Shown here piece after piece: positions 14,036 through 22,315 of a DNA stretch of 64,000 nucleotides. Numbering within the stretch: the stretch's first letter is position 1; each line of letters opens with the position of its first letter. Source of the stretch: Pseudomonas serboccidentalis (GTDB lineage: Bacteria > Pseudomonadota > Gammaproteobacteria > Pseudomonadales > Pseudomonadaceae); contig NZ_CP101655.1 of NCBI RefSeq assembly GCF_028830055.1, positions 2,052,880 to 2,116,879 on the forward strand, given 5' to 3'. The position numbers were made by a program, and so were the translations under genes. Under the pieces are notes generated by a model. It was given only the letters and a program-made list of their open reading frames with translations. It ran no database searches and had not been told where the DNA came from.

Positions 14036-14782
14036 TTAGGGTCTGTAGAGATGCGCATGCCCCGCGCGATACAGCGATGACTCGCTGAACACCTCACTGC
14101 CCAGCACCCGACCCACCAGAATCAACGCCGTACGCCGAAACCCCTTGGCCTCAACCTTTTCGGCAATATCCTCCAGCGTTCCCACTACCCAATCCTGATC
14201 CGGCCACGTCGCCCGGTGAATCACCGCAATCGGGCAATCCGCGCCGTAATGCGGTAACAGTTCGGTGATGATCTTCTGCAGATGATTGACCCCCAGATGA
14301 ATCGCCATGGTCGCGCCGTGCTGCGCCAGATTGCCGAGTTCCTCGCCTGCCGGCATCGCGGTCTTGTCGGCATAGCGGGTCAGAATCACGCTCTGCGAAA
14401 TGTCCGGCAGCGTCAACTCGGCGCCGAGCAACGCCGCGCAGGCGGCTGTGGCGGTGACGCCGGGGATGATTTCAAACGCAATATTCAACTCGCGCAGATA
14501 ACGAATCTGCTCGCCAATCGCGCCATACAGGCTCGGATCACCCGAGTGCACTCGCGCCACATCCTGCCCCTTGGCGTGGGCGGTTGTGATCAATTCGATG
14601 ATCTGCTCCAGGTGCAACTCGGCGCTGTTGATCACGGTTTCGGCCTGATGTCCCTCGAGCACGGCGGCCGGGACCAGCGAGCCTGCGTAGATGATCACCG
14701 GACAGCTGCGGATCAGCCGCTGGCCTTTGACAGTGATCAGTTCCGGGTCGCCGGGGCCGGCGCCGATGAAGTAGACGGTCAT
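14036..14782 (-). CDS. cobM: Precorrin-4 C11-methyltransferase
   Basis: CobM methylates C-11 of precorrin-4 with AdoMet in aerobic corrin ring synthesis. The N-terminal YFIGAGPGDPELITVKG is the glycine-rich start of the uroporphyrin/precorrin methylase fold. Further in, SGDPSLYGAIGEQ and IPGVTATAACAALLG are family motifs. The length of 248 residues is normal. It is the last gene of a minus-strand set with cobE, cbtA and cbtB, 81 bases after cobE, and is probably governed by the B12 riboswitch upstream of cbtB. Confidence 0.95.
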   Translation of the reverse strand: MTVYFIGAGPGDPELITVKGQRLIRSCPVIIYAGSLVPAAVLEGHQAETVINSAELHLEQIIELITTAHAKGQDVARVHSGDPSLYGAIGEQIRYLRELNIAFEIIPGVTATAACAALLGAELTLPDISQSVILTRYADKTAMPAGEELGNLAQHGATMAIHLGVNHLQKIITELLPHYGADCPIAVIHRATWPDQDWVVGTLEDIAEKVEAKGFRRTALILVGRVLGSEVFSESSLYRAGHAHLYRP

Positions 14783-14863
14783 GAAGACATCCTGTGAAAA
14801 ACGGGGCAGGGCAAGGCTTCAGATGAAGATTGCTCATGATCAAAGAGGGGGATTATCGGGATT

Positions 14864-15277
14864 TTACGCAGCGCCGGCCAATGCCAACGTGGCCTGAGCG
14901 TATTTTTGCCGGGAAATCAGCAGTTTTGCCGGTGCCTGAATCAGTTGTTCCGCGAGCGCCAGCGCGGCACTTTCCGCCACGCCGTAGCAGCCGGTGCGCT
15001 CGTAGGCGATCTGTGAATGATGGCTCAGACGTTGCTGATAACTGGCCAGTTCTTCACTGCTGAAATACAGCAGCGGCAGCGCCAGTTGCGCGGCGAGTTC
15101 CTGCAGACCCGGTTCGTCGCGTTTCAAGTCGATACTGGCCAAGGCCCTGACGGCTTCCAGTTCGATGCGATGCGCCTGTAAGACCTGGTCGAGCAACGCG
15201 CGCAGGGTGCTGACCGGGCAGCCGCGCTGGCAGCCCAGGCCGACCACGAAGGTCGGCGCTGCGCTGTCAGCGGTCAT
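14864..15277 (-). CDS. cobE: Cobalamin biosynthesis protein CobE (CbiG C-terminal-like)
   Basis: CobE is a small protein of the aerobic B12 pathway homologous to the C-terminal part of CbiG; its exact role is not settled. The 137-residue product has the family features FVVGLGCQRGCP near the N terminus, SIDLKRDEPGL in the middle and GCYGVAESAALA near the end. The frame is open further upstream, but the ATG at 15277 overlaps the cbtA stop as ATGA, which implies translational coupling and decides the start. Confidence 0.9.
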   Translation of the reverse strand: MTADSAAPTFVVGLGCQRGCPVSTLRALLDQVLQAHRIELEAVRALASIDLKRDEPGLQELAAQLALPLLYFSSEELASYQQRLSHHSQIAYERTGCYGVAESAALALAEQLIQAPAKLLISRQKYAQATLALAGAA

Positions 15278-15975
15278 GCGTGGTATTGACCATCGCTTTT
15301 GCGGCGGAACAACCAGGCACTGATCAGGCCCAAGGCCAGCCAGAACGCCACGTTGGTCAACTGCGAGGCGATTTTGAACTGGGCTTCCAACGCTTGCGGG
15401 GCGAGCATCGAATGCACTTCCGGTTGCGGAGCACCGATCACGTGCGGCACGGCCAGGATCGCCACGCCCAGCAGCTTCATCAGCCACTGCCGGCTGAACA
15501 CGATCAGGGCCAGGCCGACAGCGGTAGAGGCGGCCGTACCGATCCACCACGTTTGCCGCGACGCCAGATCGGCCGCGGCGGTGCCCGGCAGTTCCGGCGG
15601 CAGACCCAGGGTTGGCGCGAGCACGAAGGTCGCGTAACCGGCCAGACCCCAGAGCAGTCCCTGTGAGGTTTTGGTCGGGGCGCGCAGGGTATACAGGCCC
15701 GCAAGCATCAGCGCGAAACCGACTGCCACCACCAGATTGCCACCGGTGGTCGAAACCACGCGCTGCCAGCCATCTTCCGGCTCCCAGGCTTCGGCATCGT
15801 GGGTGTGTGCAGCCACGCCAGCGGTGTGTTCATGAACCTGGGCCACAGGTTCCGACTTTTCGAAGGTTTCGGCCTGCAGAATCAGCGGCGAGACCCAGAA
15901 GCTTTGCAGCAACGTCAGCAGCAGGGCGGCCAACAGGCCGGTGAAACCTGCGGTTTGCGCAATACGCTTGATCAT
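15274..15975 (-). CDS. cbtA: Cobalt transporter subunit CbtA
   Basis: CbtA is the predicted multi-spanning subunit of a B12-regulated cobalt importer. The 233-residue protein is strongly hydrophobic with about five to six membrane segments, and has a His-containing loop (HEHTAGVAAHTHDAEAW) suited to metal capture. The ATG at 15975 (MIKRIAQTAGF) is preferred over an in-frame start 21 bases upstream that would overlap cbtB. It lies 11 bases after cbtB and overlaps cobE by four bases. Confidence 0.9.
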   Translation of the reverse strand: MIKRIAQTAGFTGLLAALLLTLLQSFWVSPLILQAETFEKSEPVAQVHEHTAGVAAHTHDAEAWEPEDGWQRVVSTTGGNLVVAVGFALMLAGLYTLRAPTKTSQGLLWGLAGYATFVLAPTLGLPPELPGTAAADLASRQTWWIGTAASTAVGLALIVFSRQWLMKLLGVAILAVPHVIGAPQPEVHSMLAPQALEAQFKIASQLTNVAFWLALGLISAWLFRRKSDGQYHA

Positions 15976-15986
15976 GTCGGCAGGTC

Positions 15987-16184
15987 TCAGTGGCACGGGA
16001 ACGCGGCGCTGTGGCGGGTATCGTGGGCGGCGTTGTGCACCGCTTCGATGTGCGAGAAGCCGGCGAACCAGACGAGGGTGGCACCGAGGATCGAGGCGAA
16101 GATCGCCGCCGTCAGGCGCTGGCTCAAAGTGGCGGTGCTGGAGAGTTGGTCAGTATTGCTGCCGGTGCTGCTGATGATCGACAT
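15987..16184 (-). CDS. cbtB: Cobalt transporter subunit CbtB
   Basis: A 65-residue protein with one membrane segment (about residues 26-44) and a His-rich tail (HIEAVHNAAHDTRH, then CH at the end). This is the hallmark of CbtB, the small partner of CbtA in cobalt uptake. A ribosome site (AGAGGGA) lies 8 bases before the ATG. It is the first gene of the minus-strand unit, about 140 bases downstream of a cobalamin riboswitch. Confidence 0.92.
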   Translation of the reverse strand: MSIISSTGSNTDQLSSTATLSQRLTAAIFASILGATLVWFAGFSHIEAVHNAAHDTRHSAAFPCH

Positions 16185-16299
16185 GGCGCTTCCCTCTGGA
16201 GTGTCAGCGGGTGAATAGAGCGCATGAAAACCCCTGCGAGTCGGGCACGCAGAGGTTCGAACAGCGCCCGCCCACCGCGGGTTTGTTAGGTTCAGCGAC

Positions 16300-16515
16300 G
16301 CAAGTGCGCACTGTGTGTTGCGGGCCGGTCTCCGGGCTCACGAGGGGTTGGCGTCAGGCCGACCTGCAAGCGTCACCTTCCCATGCCGTACCGGCACAGT
16401 GGATCTGACGCTTCGCTCGCTTACCGTTGCGGGGGCAGCACCGGACTGACATGGCTTTGAGTAAAGCACATGATTCACCGGTTTCCCGTTTCACCCTGTG
16501 AAGGGCACCCGTAAC
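16300..16515 (-). promoter_or_regulatory. Cobalamin riboswitch upstream of cbtB
   Basis: Read on the minus strand, the segment contains the B12 box GAGCCCGGAGACCGGCC near its 3' end (about 16323-16339), a GTGCTGCCCCCGCAACGGTA core (about 16420-16440), and GGGAAGGTGACGC in between. These are the conserved blocks of the AdoCbl riboswitch in the right order. It should turn down cobalt uptake and corrin synthesis when cobalamin is plentiful. Confidence 0.92.
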
Positions 16516-16559
16516 AAGTTGTGTAGGAGAGCATGGGTTGGGGAATTTAGTCAATTTTG

Positions 16560-16632
16560 TGGGCATATCCGTTGCTGCGGTAACGGCCTCCTAAGGTTCC
16601 GCCCTTACCGCGGGTCACTTTTGGCAAACGCC
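16560..16632 (-). repeat. 72-bp dispersed repeat, copy 1 (inverted)
   Basis: On the minus strand it begins GGCGTTTGCCAAAAGTGACC and ends CAGCAACGGATATGCCC. It matches copies 2 and 3 in opposite orientation and lies between the two riboswitches. Confidence 0.85.
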
Positions 16633-16684
16633 AGCGATGGCCGCCTGACAGCCGACCAATTTCCAGCTGAATACGCCTACTTCT

Positions 16685-16719
16685 GTGTAGGAGCTGCCGA
16701 AGGCTGCGATCTTTTGATC
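16685..16719 (+). repeat. Single REP-like arm
   Basis: One unpaired copy of GTAGGAGCTGCCGAAGGCTG...CTTTTGATC. Unlike the other members of this family in the window it has no inverted partner next to it. Confidence 0.7.
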
Positions 16720-16731
16720 GGCTTCGGCTTC

Positions 16732-16804
16732 GGCGTTTGGAAAAGGTGACTCGCTGTAAGAGCGAAACCGCCAGCGGCAACACCCGCAGCAACGGATATG
16801 CCCT
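16732..16804 (+). repeat. 72-bp dispersed repeat, copy 2
   Basis: Begins GGCGTTTGGAAAAGGTGACT and ends GCAGCAACGGATATGCCC. It is more diverged in the middle than copies 1 and 3. Confidence 0.85.
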
Positions 16805-16834
16805 AAATCCCATCAAACCCCAAACCCTTGACCC

Positions 16835-16907
16835 GGCGTTTGGAAAAATTGACCGCCGTAAGGGCGGAACCCTAAGTAGCCGTTACCGCAGCAACGGATA
16901 TACCCCC
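16835..16907 (+). repeat. 72-bp dispersed repeat, copy 3
   Basis: Begins GGCGTTTGGAAAAATTGACC and ends GCAGCAACGGATATACCCC, in direct orientation to copy 2. An internal CCGCCGTAAGGGCGG can form a small hairpin. Confidence 0.85.
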
Positions 16908-16944
16908 CAATCCAAACATTGACCCATCCCCACACCATGCGTAG

Positions 16945-17137
16945 CCTTGCACATTCGAGGTTCTTCGGCCGTTGCCGAAGCTAAGAAGGGAACGCGGTCA
17001 AAGCCGCGGCTGCCCCCGCAACTGTGAACGGTGATGTTCGCTGCCACGCCACTGCCAGCCCTGCCAAGGTGCCAGCGGGAAGGCGCAGCGAATGCCGGGC
17101 CCAAGGCCTGAACACCGTCAGCCAGGAGACCTGCCTC
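16945..17137 (+). promoter_or_regulatory. Cobalamin riboswitch upstream of cobW
   Basis: The conserved blocks occur in order: AAGAAGGGAACGCGGT (about 16983-16998), CGGCTGCCCCCGCAACTGTG (about 17007-17026), GCCACTGCC (about 17048-17056), and the B12 box GTCAGCCAGGAGACCTGCC (17118-17136). It is divergent from the cbtB riboswitch, so the same metabolite controls both halves of the locus. The B12 box includes an AGGAG that could also serve as ribosome site for the next short frame. Confidence 0.93.
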
Positions 17138-17254
17138 GTGACAGATTTCTCACTACAACCGGGCGGGGTGATCCGGTGGCGAACTCTTCCGCGCGCACGC
17201 TCGCAGCGGATCTCGTCCCGTATGCCCGCCACCTTGCCAAAGGGCATCCGATGA
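17138..17254 (+). CDS. Possible short leader ORF between riboswitch and cobW
   Basis: A GTG at 17138 lies nine bases after the AGGAG inside the B12 box and opens a 38-codon frame. Its TGA stop overlaps the cobW start as ATGA. The peptide (MTDFSLQPGGVIRWRTL...) has no recognised domain. The arrangement would let riboswitch folding hide its ribosome site and couple it to cobW. It may equally be untranslated spacer. Confidence 0.35.
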   Translation: MTDFSLQPGGVIRWRTLPRARSQRISSRMPATLPKGIR

Positions 17255-18321
17255 AAACACTGGCCAAACTCCCTGTCACCATCGTTACCGGTTTCCTCGG
17301 CTCGGGCAAAACCACCTTGCTGCGACACATGCTCGACAACGCTCAGGGCCGCCGCATCGCGGTGATCGTCAACGAGTTCGGCGAGCTGGGCATCGACGGT
17401 GAAATCCTCAAGCAATGCACCATCGGCTGCACCGAAGAAGAGGCCACCGGCCGTGTCTACGAACTGGCCAACGGCTGCCTGTGCTGCACGGTGCAGGAAG
17501 AGTTCTTCCCGGTGATGCGCGAACTGGTCGCCCGTCGCGGCGATCTCGACCACATCCTTATCGAAACCTCTGGCCTGGCCCTGCCAAAACCGCTGGTACA
17601 AGCTTTCCAGTGGCCGGAAATCCGCAGCGCCTGCACCGTTGACGCGGTGATCACCGTGGTCGACAGCCCGGCCGTAGCCGCCGGCACCTTCGCCGCGTTC
17701 CCCGATCAAGTCGACGCCCAGCGCAAACTCGACCCGAACCTCGATCACGAGTCGCCGCTGCACGAACTGTTCGCCGATCAACTGGCCAGCGCCGACCTGG
17801 TGATCCTCAACAAGGCCGACCAGACCAGCCCGGAAGACCTGGCTCGCGTACGTCTGGAAGTCGCTGAAGAACTGCCGCCCGCGGTAAAAGTCATCGAAGC
17901 CAGCAACGGCCGTCTGCCGCTGGACGTGCTGATCGGCCTTGGCGCCGGTTCCGAAGAACACATCGACAGCCGCCATAGCCATCACGATCACCACCACGAC
18001 GGTGATGACGATCACGATGACCACGATCACGACGCCTTCGATTCGATCTCCATCGAACTGCCGCAAGCTGACGAAAGCCTGCTGCTCGACGCGCTGACGC
18101 AACTGGTGGTGCAGCACGGCATTCTGCGGGTGAAGGGCTTCGCGGCGATTCCGAACAAGCCGATGCGTCTGTTGATTCAAGGCGTGGGCACGCGTTTCGA
18201 CAAGCACTTCGACCGCCAGTGGGGCGCCGATGAAGCGCGCGTCACCCGTCTGGTGCTGATCGGTCAGGAACTCGACGCCGCGCAACTCGAAGCGCAACTG
18301 CGCGCTGCGCTCAGCGTTTAA
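17251..18321 (+). CDS. cobW: CobW, COG0523-family metal-handling GTPase
   Basis: CobW is a G3E-family GTPase of the aerobic B12 pathway, thought to deliver cobalt to the CobN chelatase. The 356-residue product has the Walker A motif GFLGSGKTT (residues 14-22), the metal-binding CxCC motif (C76-L-C78-C79), the guanine-specificity motif NKAD, and a His/Asp-rich stretch at about 242-261. The C-terminal half is the CobW_C domain. The ATG at 17251 (MKTLAKLPVTIVTG) has AAAGGG upstream and is the normal family start; an in-frame start at 17092 would run through the riboswitch and is rejected. cobN follows after three bases. Confidence 0.95.
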   Translation: MKTLAKLPVTIVTGFLGSGKTTLLRHMLDNAQGRRIAVIVNEFGELGIDGEILKQCTIGCTEEEATGRVYELANGCLCCTVQEEFFPVMRELVARRGDLDHILIETSGLALPKPLVQAFQWPEIRSACTVDAVITVVDSPAVAAGTFAAFPDQVDAQRKLDPNLDHESPLHELFADQLASADLVILNKADQTSPEDLARVRLEVAEELPPAVKVIEASNGRLPLDVLIGLGAGSEEHIDSRHSHHDHHHDGDDDHDDHDHDAFDSISIELPQADESLLLDALTQLVVQHGILRVKGFAAIPNKPMRLLIQGVGTRFDKHFDRQWGADEARVTRLVLIGQELDAAQLEAQLRAALSV

Positions 18322-18324
18322 GCC

Positions 18325-21300
18325 ATGCACCTGCTCAGGACCCAGCCCGGCGGTTTCGTGTCGGATGACAACATTGCCGACCTTGGACAAACCCCCGCCG
18401 AGCTGGTGATCCTGTGCAGCGGCGACTCCAGCCTGGCGCTGCTCGCCGAAGCCGCGCAGCAGTTGCCCGAGGACTATCCGAGCCTGCGTCTGGCCAATCC
18501 GATGCAGGTGCAGAATCACGCCTCGGTCGATCTGTACGTCGATGAGGTGCTGCGTCACGCCAAGGTGATCCTGATTTCGCTGCACGGTGGCATCGCCTAT
18601 TGGCGGTACGGCGTCGAGCGTTTGGTCGAACTGTCCGAGCGCGGCGTGCAGGTGATTCTGGTGCCGGGCGATGATCGCCCCGACCCGGAACTCAGCGACC
18701 TGAGCACCGTGCCCGCCGAAGATCGCGACCGCCTCTGGCAGTTCCTGCGTCAGGGTGGCATGGGCAATGCGCTGGACTTCTTCAACTGTCTGGCCAACCG
18801 CTGGCTGGCGCGTGACTATGCCTGGGGCGAGCCGCAAGCGCTGCCGCGCACGGCGATTTACCACCCACAGAAAAACACCGCCGCGCTGAGCGACTGGCAA
18901 GCCGAATGGCTGCCCGATCAACCGGTCGCGGCGGTGTTGTTTTATCGCTCGCATTTGCAGGCGGCCAACACTGCGTTCATCGATGTGTTCTGCCAGCGCT
19001 TGCAGGCGGCGGGGCTCAATCCGCTGCCAATCGCGGTCGCCAGTCTGAAAGAGCCGGGCTGCCTGAGTGTGGTCGAGAATTGGCTGGATGAAGTCGAAGC
19101 GGCGGTGATTCTCAACACCACCGGGTTCGCCCAATCCAGCCCGGAAGCGCCGCATCTGCGGCCGTTTCGGCGCAATATTCCAGTGATTCAGGCGATCTGC
19201 GCCCAGGACAACGAACCCGGTTGGCGCGCCAGCGAGCAGGGCCTGGGGCCACGAGACCTGGCGATGCACATCGCCTTGCCGGAGCTTGACGGGCGCATCA
19301 TCAGTCGGCCGATCAGCTTCAAGGACCTGGCCTGGCGCAGCGAGCGCAGTCAGTCGGATGTGGTCTGCTACCGGGCGCAACCCGAGCGCATGGATTTCGT
19401 CGCCGAACTCGCCCGGCGCTGGAGCGATCTGGCGCGGGTGCCGAATGCGGAAAAACGCATCGCGCTGATCCTCGCCAATTACCCGACCCGCGACGGTCGC
19501 ATCGGTAATGGCGTCGGTCTCGACACGCCGGCGGCGGCGTTGAATATCTTGCGTGCGTTGCAGGCTGAAGGCTTTCCGTTAACGGCTGAGTTGCCGGGCA
19601 GCGGCACCGCGCTGATCCAGCAATTGCTCGGCGGTGTCAGCAATGACCTCGACAGCATCGACCTGCGCCCGTGCCAGCAAAGCCTGGCGATGGATGCTTA
19701 TCTGGCGATGTTCAATGCGCTGCCGGAGGCCAATCGCGCGGCGGTGCTGGAACGTTGGGGGGCTGCGCAAAACGACCCGATGTGCCGTGACGGGCGGATG
19801 ATGATCGCCGGTCTGCGCTTTGGCCTGGCCTTCGTCGGCATTCAACCGGCGCGCGGTTATCAGGTCGATCCGAGTGCGGTGTATCACGACCCGGATCTGG
19901 TGCCGCCCCACGGTTATCTGGCGTTCTATTTCTGGCTGCGCAACACCTACGGCGCCCACGCGGTGATTCACGTCGGCAAGCACGGCAACCTCGAATGGCT
20001 GCCGGGCAAGGGCGTCGGGCTCTCGGAAACCTGCTGGCCGGACGCGCTGCTCGGGCCGTTGCCGAACATCTATCCGTTTATCGTCAACGACCCGGGCGAG
20101 GGCGCCCAGGCTAAACGGCGCACCCAAGCGGTGATCATCGACCACCTGATGCCGCCGCTGACCCGCGCCGAAACCTACGGACCGCTGCGCAATCTGGAGC
20201 TGCTGGCCGACGAATATTACGAAGCCCAACTGCTCGACCCACGCCGTGCCCGCGAGCTGCAGCGCGACATCCTGCAACTGGTGCGTGAGACGCAGATCGA
20301 CCGCGAACTGCAACTCGACGCCGGCCTGGACAGCGACGCCGACGCGGCGATCTGGCTGCCGCGGCTGGACACCTATCTGTGTGATCTGAAGGAATCGCAG
20401 ATTCGCGATGGTCTGCACATTTTCGGCGAGTCACCGACCGGGCGTTTGCGCATCGACACGTTGCTGGCGTTGCTGCGCATTCCGCGCGGCGATGGCAAGG
20501 GCGCGCAGTCGAGCCTGCTGCGGGCGTTGGCGAGGGCGTTTGAACTGGGGTTTGATCCGCTCGATTGCGCGCTCGCTGATCCCTGGAACGGCCCGCGCCC
20601 CGATGAACTGCAATCACTCAGTGACGAAATCTGGCGCACCGCCGGCGATACCCGCGAACGCCTCGAACTGTTCGCCACCGACCTTATCTCCCAAACACTG
20701 CAAATCCCCTGTGGGAGCGAGCTTGCTCGCGAAGGCGGCGTGTCAGCCAACACTGCATTGCCTGACCTGACGCCATCGCGAGCAGGCTCACTCCTACAGG
20801 GACCGAGTTGGGCCGAAGTGAGTGCAATCATTGAAAACTTGCGCGAAGTCGTCGCCCCACGCCTCGACGCCTGCGGCCCCGCCGAAATGCGCGGTCTGCT
20901 CGACGCCCTGAACGGCCGCTTCGTCCCCGCCGGCCCCAGCGGCGCCCCTAGCCGTGGCCGCCTCGACGTGCTGCCCTCCGGGCGCAACTTCTACTCGGTG
21001 GACGTGCGCAACCTGCCGACCACTACCGCATGGCGCATCGGTTTCCAGTCCGCCACGCTGATTCTTGAACGGCACCTGCAGGACCATGGCGATCACCTGC
21101 GCCAACTCGGCCTGTCGGTGTGGGGCACCGCGACCATGCGCACCGGTGGCGACGACATCGCCCAGGCCATGGCCTTGATGGGCGTGCGTCCGGTATGGGC
21201 CACCGGCAGTCAGCGGGTCGATGACTTCGAGATTCTGCCGCTGAGTCTGCTGGACCGGCCACGGGTCGATGTCACGCTGCGGGTCTCGGGGTTCTTCCGC

Positions 21301-22173
21301 GACGCCTTTGCCAACCTGATCCGCCTGTTCGACGCCGCCGTGCAAGCGGTGGCGGCGCTGGACGAACCGGATGACCTCAATCCGCTGGCGGCGAAAGTGC
21401 GCGTCGAGCGCGAGGCGTTGCGGCAATCGGGGCTGGATGAAGACGCGGCGCGACGCCAGGCCGGCTGGCGGATCTTCGGGGCCAAACCCGGAGCGTACGG
21501 AGCGGGCGTGCAGGGCGCTATCGACGGGCGTCTGTGGCAGAGCCGCGAGGATCTGGCCGAGGTCTACCTGAACTGGGGCGCCTACGCTTACGGCGGTGCG
21601 GACGAAGGCACCGCCGCCCGTGAGCAGTTCGTCCAGCGCCTGAGCCAGGTGCAGGCCGTGCTGCAAAACCAGGACAACCGCGAGCATGACCTGCTCGATT
21701 CCAACGACTACTACCAGTTTCAGGGTGGCATGCTCGCGGCGGTGGAAACCCTGCGCGGGGAGGCGGCGGCCAGTTATCACGGCGATCACAGCCAACCGGA
21801 TCTGCCGAAAATCCGCACCCTCAAAGAAGAACTGAACCGGGTGATCCGCTCGCGGGCGGCCAATCCGAAATGGATCGACGGGGTCAAACGCCACGGCTAC
21901 AAAGGCGCGTTCGAACTGGCGGCGACGGTCGACAACCTGTTTGCCTTCGATGCCACCACGCAACTGATCGACGATCATCAGTATGCGTTGCTGGCCGATG
22001 CCTATTTGCTCGACCCGGCGACCCGCGACTTTGTCCGCGAGCACAATCCACATGCCCTGCGCGACATGACCGAGCGCATGCTGGAAGCGCAACAGCGCGG
22101 TATGTGGCAGGCACCCGGCGTGTATAAAGAAGCACTGGAAAACCTGCTGCTGGATATAGAAGAAGACACCTGA
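18325..22173 (+). CDS. cobN: Cobaltochelatase large subunit CobN
   Basis: CobN is the porphyrin-binding subunit that inserts Co2+ into hydrogenobyrinic acid a,c-diamide with ATP hydrolysed by an AAA/VWA partner pair. The 1282-residue protein is of normal size and has family motifs such as HVGKHGNLEWLPGKG and RNFYSVDVRNLPT. It begins three bases after cobW and is followed by the ATPase and VWA genes. Residues about 794-826 do not look like CobN: they are the in-frame translation of a 96-base REP doublet (20706-20801) lying in a region between conserved blocks. All conserved blocks remain, so the protein is probably functional. Confidence 0.96.
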   Translation: MHLLRTQPGGFVSDDNIADLGQTPAELVILCSGDSSLALLAEAAQQLPEDYPSLRLANPMQVQNHASVDLYVDEVLRHAKVILISLHGGIAYWRYGVERLVELSERGVQVILVPGDDRPDPELSDLSTVPAEDRDRLWQFLRQGGMGNALDFFNCLANRWLARDYAWGEPQALPRTAIYHPQKNTAALSDWQAEWLPDQPVAAVLFYRSHLQAANTAFIDVFCQRLQAAGLNPLPIAVASLKEPGCLSVVENWLDEVEAAVILNTTGFAQSSPEAPHLRPFRRNIPVIQAICAQDNEPGWRASEQGLGPRDLAMHIALPELDGRIISRPISFKDLAWRSERSQSDVVCYRAQPERMDFVAELARRWSDLARVPNAEKRIALILANYPTRDGRIGNGVGLDTPAAALNILRALQAEGFPLTAELPGSGTALIQQLLGGVSNDLDSIDLRPCQQSLAMDAYLAMFNALPEANRAAVLERWGAAQNDPMCRDGRMMIAGLRFGLAFVGIQPARGYQVDPSAVYHDPDLVPPHGYLAFYFWLRNTYGAHAVIHVGKHGNLEWLPGKGVGLSETCWPDALLGPLPNIYPFIVNDPGEGAQAKRRTQAVIIDHLMPPLTRAETYGPLRNLELLADEYYEAQLLDPRRARELQRDILQLVRETQIDRELQLDAGLDSDADAAIWLPRLDTYLCDLKESQIRDGLHIFGESPTGRLRIDTLLALLRIPRGDGKGAQSSLLRALARAFELGFDPLDCALADPWNGPRPDELQSLSDEIWRTAGDTRERLELFATDLISQTLQIPCGSELAREGGVSANTALPDLTPSRAGSLLQGPSWAEVSAIIENLREVVAPRLDACGPAEMRGLLDALNGRFVPAGPSGAPSRGRLDVLPSGRNFYSVDVRNLPTTTAWRIGFQSATLILERHLQDHGDHLRQLGLSVWGTATMRTGGDDIAQAMALMGVRPVWATGSQRVDDFEILPLSLLDRPRVDVTLRVSGFFRDAFANLIRLFDAAVQAVAALDEPDDLNPLAAKVRVEREALRQSGLDEDAARRQAGWRIFGAKPGAYGAGVQGAIDGRLWQSREDLAEVYLNWGAYAYGGADEGTAAREQFVQRLSQVQAVLQNQDNREHDLLDSNDYYQFQGGMLAAVETLRGEAAASYHGDHSQPDLPKIRTLKEELNRVIRSRAANPKWIDGVKRHGYKGAFELAATVDNLFAFDATTQLIDDHQYALLADAYLLDPATRDFVREHNPHALRDMTERMLEAQQRGMWQAPGVYKEALENLLLDIEEDT
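20706..20801. repeat. REPIN-like REP doublet inside cobN
   Basis: Two inverted arms (CCCCTGTGGGAGCGAGCTTG and, reversed, CCCTGTAGGAGTGAGCCTGC) enclose about 38 bases. The doublet is 96 bases, a multiple of three, and contains no stop in the cobN frame. It is the only member of this family in the window that lies inside a gene. Confidence 0.9.
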
Positions 22174-22184
22174 CACACCGCGAT

Positions 22185-22280
22185 CCCCTGTAGGAGTGAG
22201 CCTGCTCGCGATAGCGGTGGGTCAGCAAACAAATATATTGACTGATACACCGCTATCGCGAGCAGGCTCAGTCCTACAGT
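22185..22280. repeat. REPIN-like inverted pair (GTAGGAGTGAGCCTGCTCGC family)
   Basis: Inverted arms CCCCTGTAGGAGTGAGCCTG / GAGCAGGCTCAGTCCTACAG lie between cobN and the ATPase gene. It is the same family as the copy inside cobN. Confidence 0.88.
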
Positions 22281-22315
22281 TAAAGCAGATCACCGACCAT
22301 GACCGAGTATTGAAG

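Noticed and set aside
17092..17250. N-terminal extension of CobW from a start at 17092
   Set aside because: It would translate the B12 riboswitch; CobW proteins start just before the VTIVTGFLGSGK block.
16981..19380. A 799-codon minus-strand frame opposite cobW and cobN
   Set aside because: It crosses a riboswitch and two well-supported genes; its valine and isoleucine runs are the antisense of the cobW His-rich stretch.
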